Positions 40,771 through 54,500 are shown, counted from the stretch's first letter. The stretch is DNA of 64,000 nt from Craspedostauros australis (GCA_026770025.1 JAMXDE010000040.1:434001-498000), one strand, 5' to 3'. Made by a program: numbers and translations. Notes: a model not told the origin generated them from the letters alone.

Positions 40771-41756
40771 CACGGTGGCGTCTAACAAGTGGAGTTTAGT
40801 GGAGTTTAGTGGAGTTCTGTCCTTCTCGTCGTCGTTGCTCCTTGTGTTCCCGTCGCTTCTGTTGGTGGCGATGGTGGAGGCCGTCACCGTCGTCGTTGTG
40901 GGATGAAGAATCTTCTCATTTCAGTTGTACTGGAGCCACAACCAAATGCGTTCTCTGGAGGGTTCTATGCGCTTTGCACAAACTTTGTTGGGTTGCAGAA
41001 GGTGTTTGGACAATTCTGCGTTGTTGTGTGTTGTTGTTTCGTCCTTCCGTGGTTGGACTGGCATCATCCATGTTGGCATCAATTGGTCTTACCTCGAACA
41101 TCACCGGCACCCACAAGTCGCTGGTACTGCGCGCAGGCTGCGCCATACATCAAGATGTTTGAGTCCGAACACGATCGGGGACGAAAAAATGCGTTTCGAT
41201 GGCTTCACTCTCCCAACTTGGACACACAAATCATCACACCACCGTATCGAGAATTGTTTCGCCCAAATGACAAACAAACAGACGCGGTTCCAATTATAAA
41301 TGCTCATTGAGAGTTGAAGTTCACTTAAAAACACATGACTTTCAACTGGAGTGTGTCCCATGTCGTTCCATGAAATTTATTTTGGCGCGAAATCTTCAAC
41401 TACGACAACAGCAAAATCCTCCTTTCTCTTTTCCTCCTTTTCTCATTCACGGATCATCGCTGACTCAAATTGCACGATTGACTCGATCCAAGCCGTCCTG
41501 GGAACAATGTGCTCCCCTGAATCCTTGTATTGCAACTTGTCTTGATTCCCTTGTCAGCTATGACACCTGCTTTCACTCCACAGCCATAGCAAGGAGATCC
41601 AACCTGCTTCAACACAATCAGGGAATCCGACTGTGTAATCCAACTACCAATCTGCTGTGTCTCCACTTGCAACCTCAACAAGATGTCAAGCTCTTGTACT
41701 TCAATGCTGGAAGAATGTTAGATTCAATTTCATCAGTTGTGATAGTTACTGCACAG
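40771..41756. other. Upstream region of the LRR gene; left edge of the transposon nest
   Basis: Short AGTGGAGTTT triplication near 40793-40815 just upstream of the LRR gene. The rest has only small frames. No coding homology to copia pol is visible left of 41757, so the old pol fragment is truncated here. Confidence 0.5.
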
Positions 41757-41812
41757 CTTGTTGGCAAGTTCCGTGGACGGATACCTTGTGATCGTGGAAG
41801 ACAGTGTTGGTA
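41757..41812. repeat. Fragment of an E2-family LTR end
   Basis: TTGTTGGCAAGTTCCGTGG...GATCGTGGAAGA resembles the first ~55 bp of the LTR that starts again at 41813, so the LTR end is partly duplicated or two insertions abut. Confidence 0.6.
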
Positions 41813-42622
41813 TGTTGGCAAGTTTCGCTCACGGAAGCCTACGATCGTGGAAGATGGTATTGTTGATAGTTGTTCTGTTTGCTATTTCATTACATTGAGA
41901 CTCCGATCCTCTCGGTGTCTCTGTTGTCTTGCCCAATGCTCTTGGCGAATTTGACTTTTCTCGTAGATTCAGTCTCTGACTATGAGTCAGTGTGCAAGAT
42001 GCTCTCTCGCTACTCTTGGCATTCTCTCTCTCTCTCTCTCGACATCGTGTGCCTCGTGCTACACGATACTCCGTGTTCGATGCGTACTCCGCATTCGATA
42101 CTCCGTTCATTCAGTACTGGTTCCTACTCCATGAGTACTTACCATTTGAACTTCACCTCTCGTATCCATGATCTTGATGCCCTTCAGTCATTGGATCTTG
42201 GCCTCCTGCTCTGACTTGGAGACAGACGCCAACGTGGTGACACAATGACATCCTGTTGACGTCAGTAGGCGTCCTTCTGCTCTCCAGATGTCATGTTCCG
42301 TCAATGATACGATGGTCTGTCAGATGATATCGTCATCTGAGGTTTAGTTGGGAAGTACCTCAAGATTCGCTCGATACCATACGTTTCCATTGATGGATGG
42401 ACGGACGATGTTTCTAATTCTCTCAGAAATCGTCGATTGCAAATTTCCTCCAGAAATTCTGCTCATTTTCGTGTGTTCCATTCCCACTGTAATTCTGACG
42501 AATCACATCATACTATCTACACGAGTGTAGTTTTACCGTCCAAGTGCGTATGAGAGAATAACGGGTGAACGATGCACATATACACGTATATCTCGATATA
42601 TACTCACATTTACATCTCGACA
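41813..42622 (-). mobile_element. Solo LTR of the E2 copia family
   Basis: Aligns end to end with the E2 LTRs: begins TGTTGGCAAGTT and ends ACATCTCGACA (plus-strand reading), about 810 bp, with many more substitutions and small indels than the E2 pair. Same orientation as E2. No matching target duplication is seen (TTGGTA versus CGTATT), so it is old or its left side was rearranged. Confidence 0.8.
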
Positions 42623-43149
42623 CGTATTGTGTTGCGCCACGAATTGGTCATTTGAATGCTCTCTTTCACATGTTCGCATACCTCAAATCTCACGATCGTT
42701 CTCGCCTTGTTTTTGATGACGCATACATTGACAAACCGCCTGTGATGCAACCCAACTGGAACGATTTCTACCCCGATGCTCATGAACAACTACCTGCTGA
42801 CATGCCACCGCCACACGGAAAGGAAGTCCAAATGACGTGCTTTGTTGATGCTGATCATGCAGGTGACTGCGTCACGCGACGTTCACGCACTGGTGTGCTT
42901 TTGTTTTTGAATACATCACCAATACTGTGGTACAGCAAGAAACAGAACAGCATTGAGACATCCATATTTGGCAGCGAGTTCACAGCGCTCAAGGTAGCAA
43001 CAGAGATCATCATCAGAATGAGATACAAGCTCTGCATGATGGGCATCCCTCTGGATGGACCTGTGGATGTATGTGTCTACAATCAAAGCGTGGTGTACAA
43101 CTCATCACTACCAGAATCACAACTGCGGAAGAAAGCCAATGCCATTGCA
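42623..43149 (+). pseudogene. E0: old copia pol fragment (RNase H), left part
   Basis: Open frame reading CVAPRIGHLNALFHMFAYLKSH, MTCFVDADHAGDCVTRRSRT, GVLLFLNTSPILWYSKKQNS, IETSIFGSEFTALKVATEI, and ending LRKKANAIA. This is the end-of-RT/RNase H region of Ty1/copia pol, close to the CoDi type of diatoms. It is cut at 43149 by E1, and the frame resumes at 59304. The 5' part (gag, protease, integrase, most of RT) is missing. Confidence 0.85.
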
Positions 43150-43819
43150 TGTCAGGAATCGAGGGTACGACTCTGTCGAAAAGATACCCATGATTGCCGC
43201 AACTCCCAACATTATTCGTCACACCTTTGGATATTATTCGTCACACCATCGAATATTGTCCATTCCACCCACGACACGAATCACACGGGAATGACCTCAG
43301 TCTTACCAAGCAAACAAGCCTGTCCTCAATGAATCAAGAAAAGGCCACGACATCTAAATCATGTGAAGGAAGATGATGACCGACACATTGGTGATCACCC
43401 CATCTGGAGATCATGGCACGTGTCACCCACGGACTAGAACAACTCAGAAAGGGCATCATCCATGACACCAATCATGACACCAATCATAAAGTTCGATGTC
43501 AGGAGATCAAGAGAGAAACGCAAGACTGTGGAATCGTACCGCAGGGAGTGTAGAATAAGGATATGCACGACGAGGTGCATGGCAAGAATGCCTACGGATA
43601 TGCATGACAAGGATGCCTGCGGATATGATCTCATGCATGCAAGCGAAGATTCATGATGATGAGATGCATGAACGCAACAGTATAACATGATGCTGCTACA
43701 GAAGATGCTATATGAGAAACGAAAGGCAAAGGAGCTGAAGAGAATGAGCTCACAGTTCTGAACAGTACAATCTAACAACCAATTAGTTCTTACTAACATC
43801 AACCCCGGATTTCCAACAC
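43150..43819 (+). repeat. E1 5' LTR
   Basis: 670 bp, starting TGTCAGGAATCGAGGG and ending CCCCGGATTTCCAACA; the ends are imperfect inverted repeats. Collinear with the 3' LTR apart from the nested insertion. Contains a short tandem of ATTATTCGTCACACC-like units. Confidence 0.92.
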
Positions 43820-43831
43820 GTTTCGAAACGT
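43820..43831. other. 12-bp palindrome directly after the E1 5' LTR (primer-site region)
   Basis: CGTTTCGAAACG, a perfect palindrome abutting the LTR where a tRNA primer-binding site is expected. E2 has CGTTTATAAACG at the same place. No TGG-type tRNA 3'-end complement is visible. Confidence 0.75.
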
Positions 43832-43897
43832 TACGATTGAAATCCTACGTTTCCATCATCACCAACACAGCAACAAACGACTCTCACCATCATCACC

Positions 43898-45820
43898 ATG
43901 ACGTCCTTCCTCGGTAAGACCGATCGTTACATGATCATGTTCGATGGCAAGCGATCCTCCTGGAAAGCTTGGAGTGCGAAGTTCCTCGCCCGCGCCAACC
44001 GCAAGGGCTACGGAGACTTGTATCTCAAGGACTTGGGTGATGTGATTGTGAAGACCGAGGCCTTTGACCCCTCCCCTCTCGCCTCCATCGTGGGAGGCGA
44101 AGAGAAGAAGCTTAAGGCCTCGAAGTTATCTGCCATGTCTCTCGAGGAGAAGGCGGAGTACAAGATGGCTCTGGCCAAGTACGCGTTTGAAGAACTGACC
44201 ATGGCAATCAACCATGAAACTACTGAAGGCGATGTCGCTTTCATGGCTGTGTTGGGATGCGAGAGCAACATCTACGAGGGAGGAGACCCTCGCAAGGCGT
44301 GGAAGGCTCTCGAGCGCATCTACGAGCAACGCACTGCGCCAATGAAGGCAAAGTTGTTGGCTCAACTCAACGGGATGCGATTGAAGAAAGGCGAACATCC
44401 GGATACCTTCCTCACCAAAATGGAGGTGATCCGTAACCGCCTCAAGCACGCGGGAGTTAACATGGACATGGAGCAGTACCACATGCTCGTGCTCAACGCT
44501 CTCGGAAGGGACTACGAAATGGATGTGAAGCTCATCGAGCTCAAGTTCGAGAACATCGAAAAGCAGATGACTATCGAAGACATCCGTGAAGCAGTGAGTG
44601 CCACCTATGACGCACGTCACATCAAGCAAGGAGGTAGTAAGCGCGAGAACAATAGCAAGGAAGAAATGGCACTCGCCGCCACTGGTGGCTTCAAGGGCCA
44701 CTGCCGCAATTGCGGTGCCTACAGGCACAAGAAGGCAGACTGCCGCTCTGCGCCTAAGAACAAAGGAGGCAAGCCCACGAAGAAGAACAAGAGAAGTGAT
44801 ACTGAGGACAAGACCAAGTTCAACGGAAACTACAAGTACTGCGGTAAGAAGGGACACAAGATCCTCGAGTGCTTCAAGTTGAAGGCAGCGATGAGAGCAG
44901 CCGACGCCGCCAACGTGGCCACCGACGGCATGGACGGAACAGACGACGTCGCCCTCGTGATGGTCGACGAACCGATGTGGTTACCCGAAGACGCAGCGAC
45001 AGACAACGCTGCATTCGTTGTGGTAGATGAACCCATGTGGTTGCCTGCCAACGACGGAGCGGACGAAGTTGGTCTCGTGATGACCGATGAATCAATGTGG
45101 TTACCCGACGAAGACAAGTCGGTCAACAACGAAGAATTGGTGTGTTTCCCCACCAACGAGCTCGAAAACGACCCCGTTGAGGTCAAAAATGTGACCAACC
45201 CAAGAATCGTGACAATCGACGAAATCACGAACATCAAGAAAAACCAAACAATCAACACCACCAACATGGCGCACTACGAGTCGTTCTTCAACGACATGGC
45301 CCTTGCGACCACCAACGAAGACATGATCGGACTCGACCTCGAAGAAGAGGACGAGTACTCTGAAGAGGAACGAGAGGCCCACACCCCAAGTGTGTACGGA
45401 TACTACGGGCCCCCAGTTGCTGCAGTTGAGACCATCAACCGCGAGCAATTCCCATCAAGTGATGAAGACGATTACACCGACGAAGACAATCTCTTCGAGG
45501 GGATCGTCTACGAGGATGAACCCCTCAACGTCGGAGACATCATGGAGAATGAAGTAGCGATGCCTGGAGTCGACCATCGCGTCACCTCCACCATCTACTC
45601 TCGAACCGAACCAAGGACTCTGGTCGATCGAATGATTGAAGAGTCGTCCCGCAACGGGGGAAGCACCGCAGGATGGTGCCCGCTGTGTTTCCAGTGCGGC
45701 CCTCTCTACGCCATGTGCAAGACATGCCGTAACTCGCCGTTCCTCATCCAATTGGCAACCCCCCTCCCCCCCCCCCTCCCCCCGCCAGGGCGGTGCCTAC
45801 AACGATCCAAGACATCATGA
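43898..45820 (+). pseudogene. E1 gag region
   Basis: ATG at 43898. The first ~250 codons are a copia gag (UBN2-like) helical domain (MIMFDGKRSSWKAWSAKF, LLAQLNGMRLKKGEHPDTF, AGVNMDMEQYHMLVLNALG). Two CCHC zinc knuckles follow: CRNCGAYRHKKADC and CKYCGKKGHKILEC. Then an acidic linker contains a tandem repeat of about 23 residues with the core DEPMWLPE (three copies). The frame runs into a C-rich tract and stops at 45820; the pol frame continues one base earlier, so gag and pol are separated by a -1 shift. E2, the related element, has gag and pol in one frame, so this is probably a mutation or a C-run sequencing error. Confidence 0.85.
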
Positions 45821-47758
45821 CGCGCCGCCAGAAGCTCTGGACTGCAGGACCCCTGCACGTCGCAATGAGATACTCTCTCAGCAACATGATGGTTGCTGAT
45901 GAAGTACGCTCGGAGCTCGCCCTACTGTGCTGCAACGCAGCGCATGCGTACACTGAAGGAGGAGGAGAAAGCCTGAATCCTCGCACACTCTACTACATGA
46001 TGCACCGCATCGACGTGTTCACGCCACTGCAAATGGTGCAAGCCGTGCAACACATCAACGCAAGACTTGAGGAGCTCAACCTGCCTCCCATCCACAGAGG
46101 GCTCATCGACAGCCTGGTTCAGCACGCCGCAGAGATGCTGATGTGGATGCACCATCCAAGCGACCAAGGAGTCCGAGATCCTGAGGAATTCAATCAGCTC
46201 CCCATCTACCGAGCGGTCGATGCACAACCAGACATGGCCATGGTGATCGGTGACCTCGAAGACGCTCAACCAGACATGGCCATGGTGATCGGTGACCTCG
46301 ACGATGCAAGCGCACTCCGCCACACCATCGCCCCCGACCATCACGAAGCAAACACCTGACTGGGTGATTCCGGTGCCTCATGCCACCTCACCAATAGCGA
46401 AGAGGGCATGATTAACGTGCGAGTGGCCAACCACTCCATCAAGATCGGCAGTGGCCGATACCTCAAGGCAACGAAGGTTGGCGATAAATGCATGGTCGTG
46501 ATGCAGAAGAACGGGAACCAAGCTACCATCGTGCTCAAGCAAGTGAAGTTCGTGCCCAACCTGTGGGTGAACCTCTTGAGCATCAACAAGGCTCTCGAGA
46601 ACGGTTTCGACATCAGCAACCAAGGTGTCGTGATGAGCTTGGAGAAGCGCGGGCAACGCATCACGTTCGACAGACTCATGGCAACCCATAGCGGTTTTGT
46701 GAGTGGAGTGAACATGATCAGCGCCCCTCCCCACGAAGACCAAGCCAATGTCGGCGTGTCCACCGGGTCCGCGGTGGACATCAACCAAATTCATAAAATG
46801 TTAGGCCATGTTGACACTTACACGATCTCTCGCACAGCGGGACGATACGGTTGGAATGTCACAGGCAAGTTGCATGCATGCATTGACTGCGCAATTGGAA
46901 AACAGAAGCAGAAGTCAATGACAAAACGCCTGCAGCGCCGAGCAAAAGAAATTGGTGAGCGGTTGTTCATTGATACATCGAGTGTTCAAACGCACAGCTA
47001 CGGACAAGGAAAGTATTGGCTCCTTGTCATCGATGATTACAGTGATTACTGCTGGAGTTACTTTCTGAAAGAGAAAAGTGAAGTCGGAGAAAAACTGATC
47101 GCGCTCCTCCGATGGCTTCACTCCAACCAACAGACACATGTGAAAAATATCAGATGTAACAACGCGGGAGAGAATTACTCCGCGGAGAAACAGCTTCTCG
47201 ACGCAGGGTTCGGTCCAACGTTCGAATACACTGCCGCTTCCACTCCCCAACAGAACGGTCGCGTGGAAAGAAAATTCGCGACGTTGTACGGGAAAGTTCG
47301 CTCCATGCTCAACCAAACGCATCTACCCAAAGCAGTGCGTGGAAAATTGTGGGCGGAAGCAGCTCGAACCGCGACTCAGCTCGAAAATATTATCGAGACA
47401 AAGACAAGAGAACCAGCATGTGTTCTCTTCAACAACCGCATCCCAACATTAGTGGATGGATTACGAAAATTCGGAGAAATAGGTATGGTATACATCGGCG
47501 GTCGTACGATGAAGGCTAAGCTGGACGATAGATCCAGACCAGCCATGTTCGTTGGGTACGGCCAATCGCACGCGAAGGGAGTATATCGAATGCTGAATCT
47601 CGCAACAACCAAGATCCTAATCACGAGAGACGTGACATGGATGAATCAGTCATACGGGCAATTCAGAGGTATCGAGAATGCCAACAGATCTGTACTGATA
47701 GATCTAGAAGATGACGACTCTACGTCGGGAGTGAACACCCGAGCTACGAGAACAACTT
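45785..47758 (+). pseudogene. E1 protease and integrase region
   Basis: Continues gag-pol in the shifted frame: IQDIMTRRQKLWTAGPL, then a duplicated DAQPDMAMVIGDLEDAQ block. A TGA at 46357-46359 sits exactly where E2 has Trp in TWLADSGASCH; downstream reads LGDSGASCHLTN (aspartic protease). Next come integrase HHCC zinc finger residues (HKMLGHVDTY ... CIDCAIGK) and the catalytic core (RLFIDTSSVQ; YWLLVIDDYSDYCWSYF; CNNAGENYSAE). The third acidic residue region is STPQQNGRVERKF. The frame ends at the E2 insertion (47758), with ATRTT continuing as WERRSE at 55627. Confidence 0.85.
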
Positions 47759-48554
47759 TGTTGGCAAGTTCCGCTCACGGTAACCTACGATCGTGGAAGA
47801 TGGTGTTGGTTGATAGTCGTTCGTTTGCTATTTCATTAGTTGGCTACTCCGATCCTCTCGGTGTACGCCGTTCTCTTGCCCGATGCTCTCGGTGCTTCAA
47901 TCTGTTTCGCAGATTCAGTCTCCGACTATGAGTCGGTACGCGAGATGCTCTCTCGCTCCTCTCTGTATTCTCTCTCTTTCTCTCTCTCTCAACATCGTGC
48001 GCTCGTGCTACACGATACTCCGTGTTCGATACGTACTCCGCATTCGACACTCCGTTCATTCAGTACTGGTTCCTACTCCATGAGTACTTACCATTTGAAG
48101 TTCACCTTCAGTATCCATGATCTTCATGGGTCATCGGATCTTTGCCTCCTGCTCTGACTTGGAGACAGATGTCAACGTGGTGACACGATGACATCCTGTC
48201 AACGTCAGTAGGCGTCCTTCTGCTCTCCATATGTCATGTTCCATTGGTGATGAAGTGGTCTGTCAGATGATATCGTCATCTGAGGTTTAGTTGGGAAGTA
48301 CCTCGAGATTCTCTTGGTACCATTGATGGATGGACGGACGATCTTCCAATTCTCTCAGAAATCGTCATTTGCAAATTTCCTCCAGAAATCTTGCCCCTTT
48401 TCGTGTGTTCCATTTCCCCTGTAATTCTGACGAATCACAGCATACTATCGACACGAATGTAGTTATACCGTCCAAGTGCGTATGAGAGAATAACGGGTGA
48501 ACGATGCACATATACACGTACATCTCGACATATACTCACATGTACATCTCGACA
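47759..48554 (-). repeat. E2 3' LTR
   Basis: 796 bp; in element orientation it begins TGTCGAGATGTACATG and ends CTTGCCAACA. Preceded on the element strand by a purine run AGGAAGGG (48555-48562), the likely polypurine tract; E1 has the similar AATGGAAGGG at 57841-57850. Confidence 0.92.
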
Positions 48555-48574
48555 CCCTTCCTGTGTGCATTCGG

Positions 48575-51500
48575 TCATTCGAATGTTCTCGATGTGTCAA
48601 GGTACGACTTCTCATGTTCACGTTGCAAGTCGGCCTTGATGTTCTTGGTGAATCCGTTGCTTGTGTTCTGCTCGGATTTGACAAAAATGATTTCGATGGT
48701 TTTGTTGATTACCATGTTCCTCATGTAGTGATGGCGCACGTCGATGTGCCGCGATCGTTGGGATGTCGATGGGTTCTTGGCGATGAAGATCGCTCCGATA
48801 TTGTCCACACGGACCTTGATCGGTGTCTTCACTGGGACGCCCACACTTTCGAGTAGCTGTACGACGAAGAAGATTTCCTTTGCCGCTTCGGAAAGGGCAA
48901 CGTATTCTGCTTCGGATGAGCTGAGTGTGACGGCCTTCTGTGCCTTGGATCGCCAAAGGATTGGTACCTTGCACAGGTATAGAATGAATCCCCCTACGCT
49001 GATTCTTGTGTTCTTGTCTCCTGCATATTCGCTATCGCAGAAGAGCTCCATGTCCCAGCCGTCGTTGTCTGGACGTGCTGGATGGATCTTCAATCCATAG
49101 TCCTTTGTATCGATTACATACTTGATGATCCGATACATCTCCTTCATTGCGGCCTTGGTGGGCCCGATCAATACCTTGGAGAGTTCCCTCACAGGGTTCG
49201 CGATATCTGGTCGCGAGTGCTTGATGAGGAAGAGTAGCATACCGACGCCTCGGCGATATTTGGCATGTTCTTCCAGTCCGACCTTCTGCAATCCGTTATC
49301 TTCAGATGGTCATACGATGATCTGACCCGGGGTTCCCGGTGTCCCATAGCGTTGCATCTTCTCAACCTTGGTTCCGAATTCTTCGATGAGATGTCGGATG
49401 AGATGTGGTTGACGCAATGTCGCTCTAGTCTTGTCATGGTTCAGTTCGATATTGCAGCTGAGGTAGTCTCCAAGTCCGCGCTCGATTGTCACCTTGAACT
49501 TGCTGCCTTGGATGTCCTTCAGGAATGTCTCCAGTGCCTTGGAGTCTCCGCAGCAGAAGCAATCGTCCACGTAGATGGCCACGATCATGCTTCCTTCGTT
49601 CGTCTTCCTGTAGAACAGGCACGGGTCCGCCGCGCTCTGTTCGAAGTTGATATTCTTGAGGGTCGATACCAACATCTTGAACCATTGCCTGGCGCTCTGC
49701 ACAAGTCCGTAGATTGGCTTGTGTAGGGTCAGGGCTTCGTCTGGTTGATGATCCATCCCGTTGGGACAGTTCATGTAGATCTCCTCGTCGAGGTCTCCAT
49801 GTAGGAATGCCGTTACGACATCGACAAGTGCGCAGTCCATCTTCTTGACCAGCATGATCACCATCATGACCCGATAGGTCACGTCATGGATGACGGGTGA
49901 GTAGTGCTCTTGGAAGTCCACTCCTGCGACTTGTGAATAGCCACATGCAACGAGCCGCGCTCGATGTGTGCCGTCACGCTTCAGCTTGAAGACCCATTTG
50001 CATTTGCAGCATCTGCGGCCGCGTGGGATGGCGTCTCGTTTGATCTTGCTGTACACTTTGCGTGTGTCCATGGAGTCGAACTCTTTCTTGATGGCTGCTC
50101 GGTATCCCTTTCGATGGATAGGGTCTGGATGATTGAAGGCTCCATCGAATGTTGTAGGTTCGATGTGCTTCTCTGGTTCTTTGTTCTGGTCCTGCATCGA
50201 CAGTCCGATGTCGATCGCTGGTGATTTGGTAATGATTGCATTCATTCCGTACAGTCCTGTTGTGCTATAGTGAGTGATCTCAATCTCTCCTTCATCTGCA
50301 ATTTCTTCGTCATCTGTAGTTTCGTTGTTGAAGTCGTCGATCATCTCGTCGCTGAGTTCATCACTGTCTTCGTTGGATGATGGATCGCTTTCATATCCTT
50401 CTTCCTTTCGACCTCGTTCGTTGAAGTCTGCGAGCTCACGCAGAGCTCTGGGAATGCTCTTCCCTGTAGTTGACTTGGGATTAGCTTCTCCCTTCCTGCC
50501 TCGTGATTCGTGACGTCGGATCCTCTCCTTTCTAGCTATGTCATGCTTGCTTGGCTTGTTTGGTGGAGGTCTGGATGGTGTGCCATGTGTAGACCTCGCT
50601 GGTGTGTTCGGAGGAGTGACGCCTGTGTCATCGTTGGCTTCGTCGCCGGATGGTGTAATCTCGTCATCCTCATGATTGGATTCGCTCCGATCCTCCTCGT
50701 CGTTATGGACTGATTGAATTACTGTTCCGTCGTCCTCATTATCCTCATCGTCGCTGTCCGATAGGATGTAGTACATGTTGCTGTCAGCAAAAGATACTCT
50801 CTTTGCTTTCGATGTTTGACGCGTTGCCGTCCTTGGCGTTGCTCCCTTCCGTCCGATGGTTGTGAAGCCGTTTGCGTCTGTCATTCCTGTTTCGTTGGAT
50901 ATGTTCAGTGCTGGTGCCCAGCCACGGAACTGTCCGTACGATTGGTTGAGCCACTTGATGTCGCGTGAGCAGATGAGTGACTTGGTTGATGGTCTGTACA
51001 TGTTGTAGACCCCTGATGCATGTTGGTGTGCATATCCGATGAACACCATCTCTTCTCCTCTATTCTTGAGCTTGGCGGTAATCCCGCCGTAGGTAGTCTT
51101 CACAACACCCACCTCTCCAAATGTACGGAGTGCATCCGCGTATGGTGGATCGCTTCCGAAGAATTGGCGGTATGGTGACTCCTTCTGATTCTTCGCTACG
51201 GTGGTGTTGGCGATGGCGGTGGCAGTGCTAGCAGCTGCTGCCCACAGGCCATGCCTATACTCTTCGTCGAGCTGTGCTCCGTTGAGCATGGAGCGGATCT
51301 TGGTGTAGAGGTACGCGAACTTGCGTTCTACTCTGCCGTTCTGTTGCGGCGTGTTTGATGCTGTGAATTCGAATTTCACGTTGAGTCCTGCATCGATGAG
51401 AATATCCTGCGTGGATTTGTTCTCTCCGCTGTTGTCACCTCGGAAGATGATCTGTTGGTCACCAGTCTGTGACTTGATTGTTTGGATGAATCGTTTGATG

Positions 51501-54500
51501 TACCCTGGTTGATCACTCTTGTTCTTGAGAAAGAAACTCCAGCAGTGATCCGTGCAGTCGTCCACGATCAGGGTCCAGTAGCGTTTATCTCCGAAGCTTA
51601 TGTGTTTAGTGTAACTAATATCAATGAAGAGCCGTTCGCTGCGGCGAGTTGCTCTCGGAATGGTTGCCTTCGGAATGTTCTTCACTCTTGCGTTCGCGAC
51701 TGCGCAGTCGCGACATACCGGCATCTCGCCGATAATCTTCCATCCGTATTGGGCGGCTGTCCGCTTCATGGTTTCGAGTGGCGCGTGGCCGAGCATTCGA
51801 TGCAAGTTCACCGCGCTGATCTCCTTGGATGGATTCTTGATGAAGGCTGTGCAAGCCTTGTCGTCGTCCAATGGCATGATGGGATGCATCTGCACTCCCG
51901 TGATGAATCCGTTGGCTGTGGGGAAGACTCGGTCGAATACGATCTTCGTTCCGGATCCGTTGATGATATCCATCAGAATGCCGTTGTTACCAAGCTGGTA
52001 ACCGTTGTACAGAGCCTTGTTTGTTGAGAAAAGGTTCACTGCCATTTTCGGTGTGTACTTCACATCATCGAGCCGAATGATGTGGCCAGTGTTGTCTCGT
52101 TGCTTGACCTGCAAGCGAATGGATCCCATTTTGGGAGAGTCCAGTTTCGTGCTGTCTCCCACTTGGACGAAGGACTCGATGTGCCGCACGTTGAAGAGAG
52201 CGGCGTCTGAATTGACGATGTGACACGAGGCTCCACTGTCGGCGAGCCAAGTATTCTTGTTGACCTTGTCCTTGTGCTTGGTGTTTAGCTCGTGGAGCTG
52301 CTCCACGGCTGCCGCAGCTATCTCGTCGTCAAAGCTGCTGTCGTCGTCGTCTTCGTGAACTCCATCTTCGTTGTATGGATTGTGATCTTCGTCGTCGTCC
52401 ATGTTGTTGGGTAGTTGTGCGTAGTCCAATGGAATCGTGTTGCTTCGATGTGATCCTGTGGCTGGATCGTATGGGTGGACGCGTGATCGCTCTCGCAAGA
52501 GCACACGCATACATCCTCCAAGGATGTAATGCAGATCCGTCTCTGGGATCGTCTCTGTCTCGTTCGCTTCGAGTATGCGGTTGATGACGACCGAATTGGC
52601 GAGAATCTCTTCGATTGATTCGAAGTTCCCGGATAGGATTGATCCCATCATGTTCACCCATATCGGTCTGAGCACTCCTTGTACGTGCCCTGGGAAGAGT
52701 TTCGTTCCTGCTTCCATTACGGCATCGAAGATGAGTTGCTTCTGGATCACCAATGCTGTTGCTGTTGCATTTGGGATGATGTTGTGACGGAGGAGGTAGT
52801 CGGCGCTGTTGGGATCCTCAATATCTGGGAAGTCGATATTCGCTGGATAGACGACGCGCTCGTTTGGGTTGAAGCTGTCGTTCGGATGATTGTCGTCTTC
52901 GGATTCGTCGCTGTCATCTTCATCAAAGATGCCCGATCTGTTGTTCCCCGCCGCTGGAGGAGGCGGCGCCGCGCCGCGGTTCCCCTCGTCGTCTTCATCT
53001 ACGCCGTTCTCGTTGGTGTCATCGTCGTCATCGCTCATGGCCTCTTCGATGTCGCTATCGTTGGCCTCGTCGTCCATCTCAGCTTCGTCGCCGTATGAAC
53101 CGATCAGGTCGTGCGCGTTGAAGCAGCATTCGTAGCTCACTTCGCGTCTTGGATCCACCTCGTGGATGATTGGCTCCTCGCTGAGCCACTCTGGGACGAT
53201 CTCATCGTCCTGTACTTCGTCGTCACTTCCGACGCACTCGAAGTTATCGAAGAAGGAGTCTTCGATGTAGTCGTCGGACACCAACATGCAGAGCGACATG
53301 TCTTTCGCCGAGAGTACCATCTCGTGCCCGCTCTTGTCGTGTCCTTCCGTAGCCGCGTTGGCTTGTTCGTTGTTCTTTTTGCTTTCGTTGAACTTCTTCT
53401 TTCGGCACTCCGCCTCGCGATGTCCGAAGATGCCGCAGTAGTTGCACTTGCCCTTGAAGTCGCTTCCCTTGTTGCGCTTTCCGTTCATTTTGTTGTTGTT
53501 GTTGTTGTTTTTCTTGTTGTTCGATTTCTTGCGTTCTGGGCAATCGGCGGATCTATGGCCATACACGCCACAGTTGTGACAGGTACCCTTGAAGTTACCG
53601 GTGCTTGTGAAGCCGGTGTCGTTGCTCTTCGTGTTACTGTCTTGGAAGTCGTCGACGTACGCTTTGCCTCCTCTGTGAGTGGCGTATGCAGTGCAGAGTA
53701 CTCCTCTGATCGTGTTGATGGTAACCAGTTCCGGATTGAACGTGAGTTGGTGTTGGAAGTTCACGATGTGAGTTCTGTATTCGTTGCTCACCGTGCTGAG
53801 GATTTGCATGATCATTTCCTCGTCCGTGATCTCGTATTTGACATCGTGGAGACGCGATCGTAGACTCTCGAGTTGCGTGATGTAGATGTCGGGGTCCGTG
53901 TCTCTCTTCATCTTTTCGTTGTTGAATTGGCGCTTGAGTTTGATCTTCGTCACCGCATCGGATGGTCGGAACTTCTCCGCGAGAACGTTCCACGCTGCGT
54001 GTGTGTCTCCTTTGGGGTAGTCGTCGGAGATGCATTGGTTGATGTACTGGATGGCCTGCTTGCCTTTTCCTTTCTCTGCATCCATCATGAGGATCAGATC
54101 GCTGAAGCAGTCGCATCCCAGCTCGTAGATCTCTTCCATCGCTTCCTTGGCTTCATCGGCGGCTGCCGCGATCTCACTCACTGTTGGCACTTTGGTCTTG
54201 CCCAACATCACGTCTCTCGTCTTCTGTGCACGAGCGTATGCCTTCGCTTGGGACTCCCATGCGCTGTAGTTATCCTGTTCACCGCTGAACATCGGCGCCT
54301 TGATGCGTCGCTTGTTCACGTTGGCTGATGTCGCCATGTTGATTCGTTGTTTCGTTGTTGGTGCGCTCGCGCCCTTGATTTCCGTCTGTTTCTGTGTTGT
54401 CGATTCTTCGAATTTCGCTTGTTGTTTCGCGAGGGTTGATTTGCTCACAAATTCTCCTCCTGGTGGTGTCTCACTTTTACCACTTCGTTTGGCTGTGCGA

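Noticed and set aside
41813-42622. Target duplication for the left solo LTR
   Set aside because: Flanks TTGGTA and CGTATT do not match, so I did not claim that this LTR inserted cleanly into E0.
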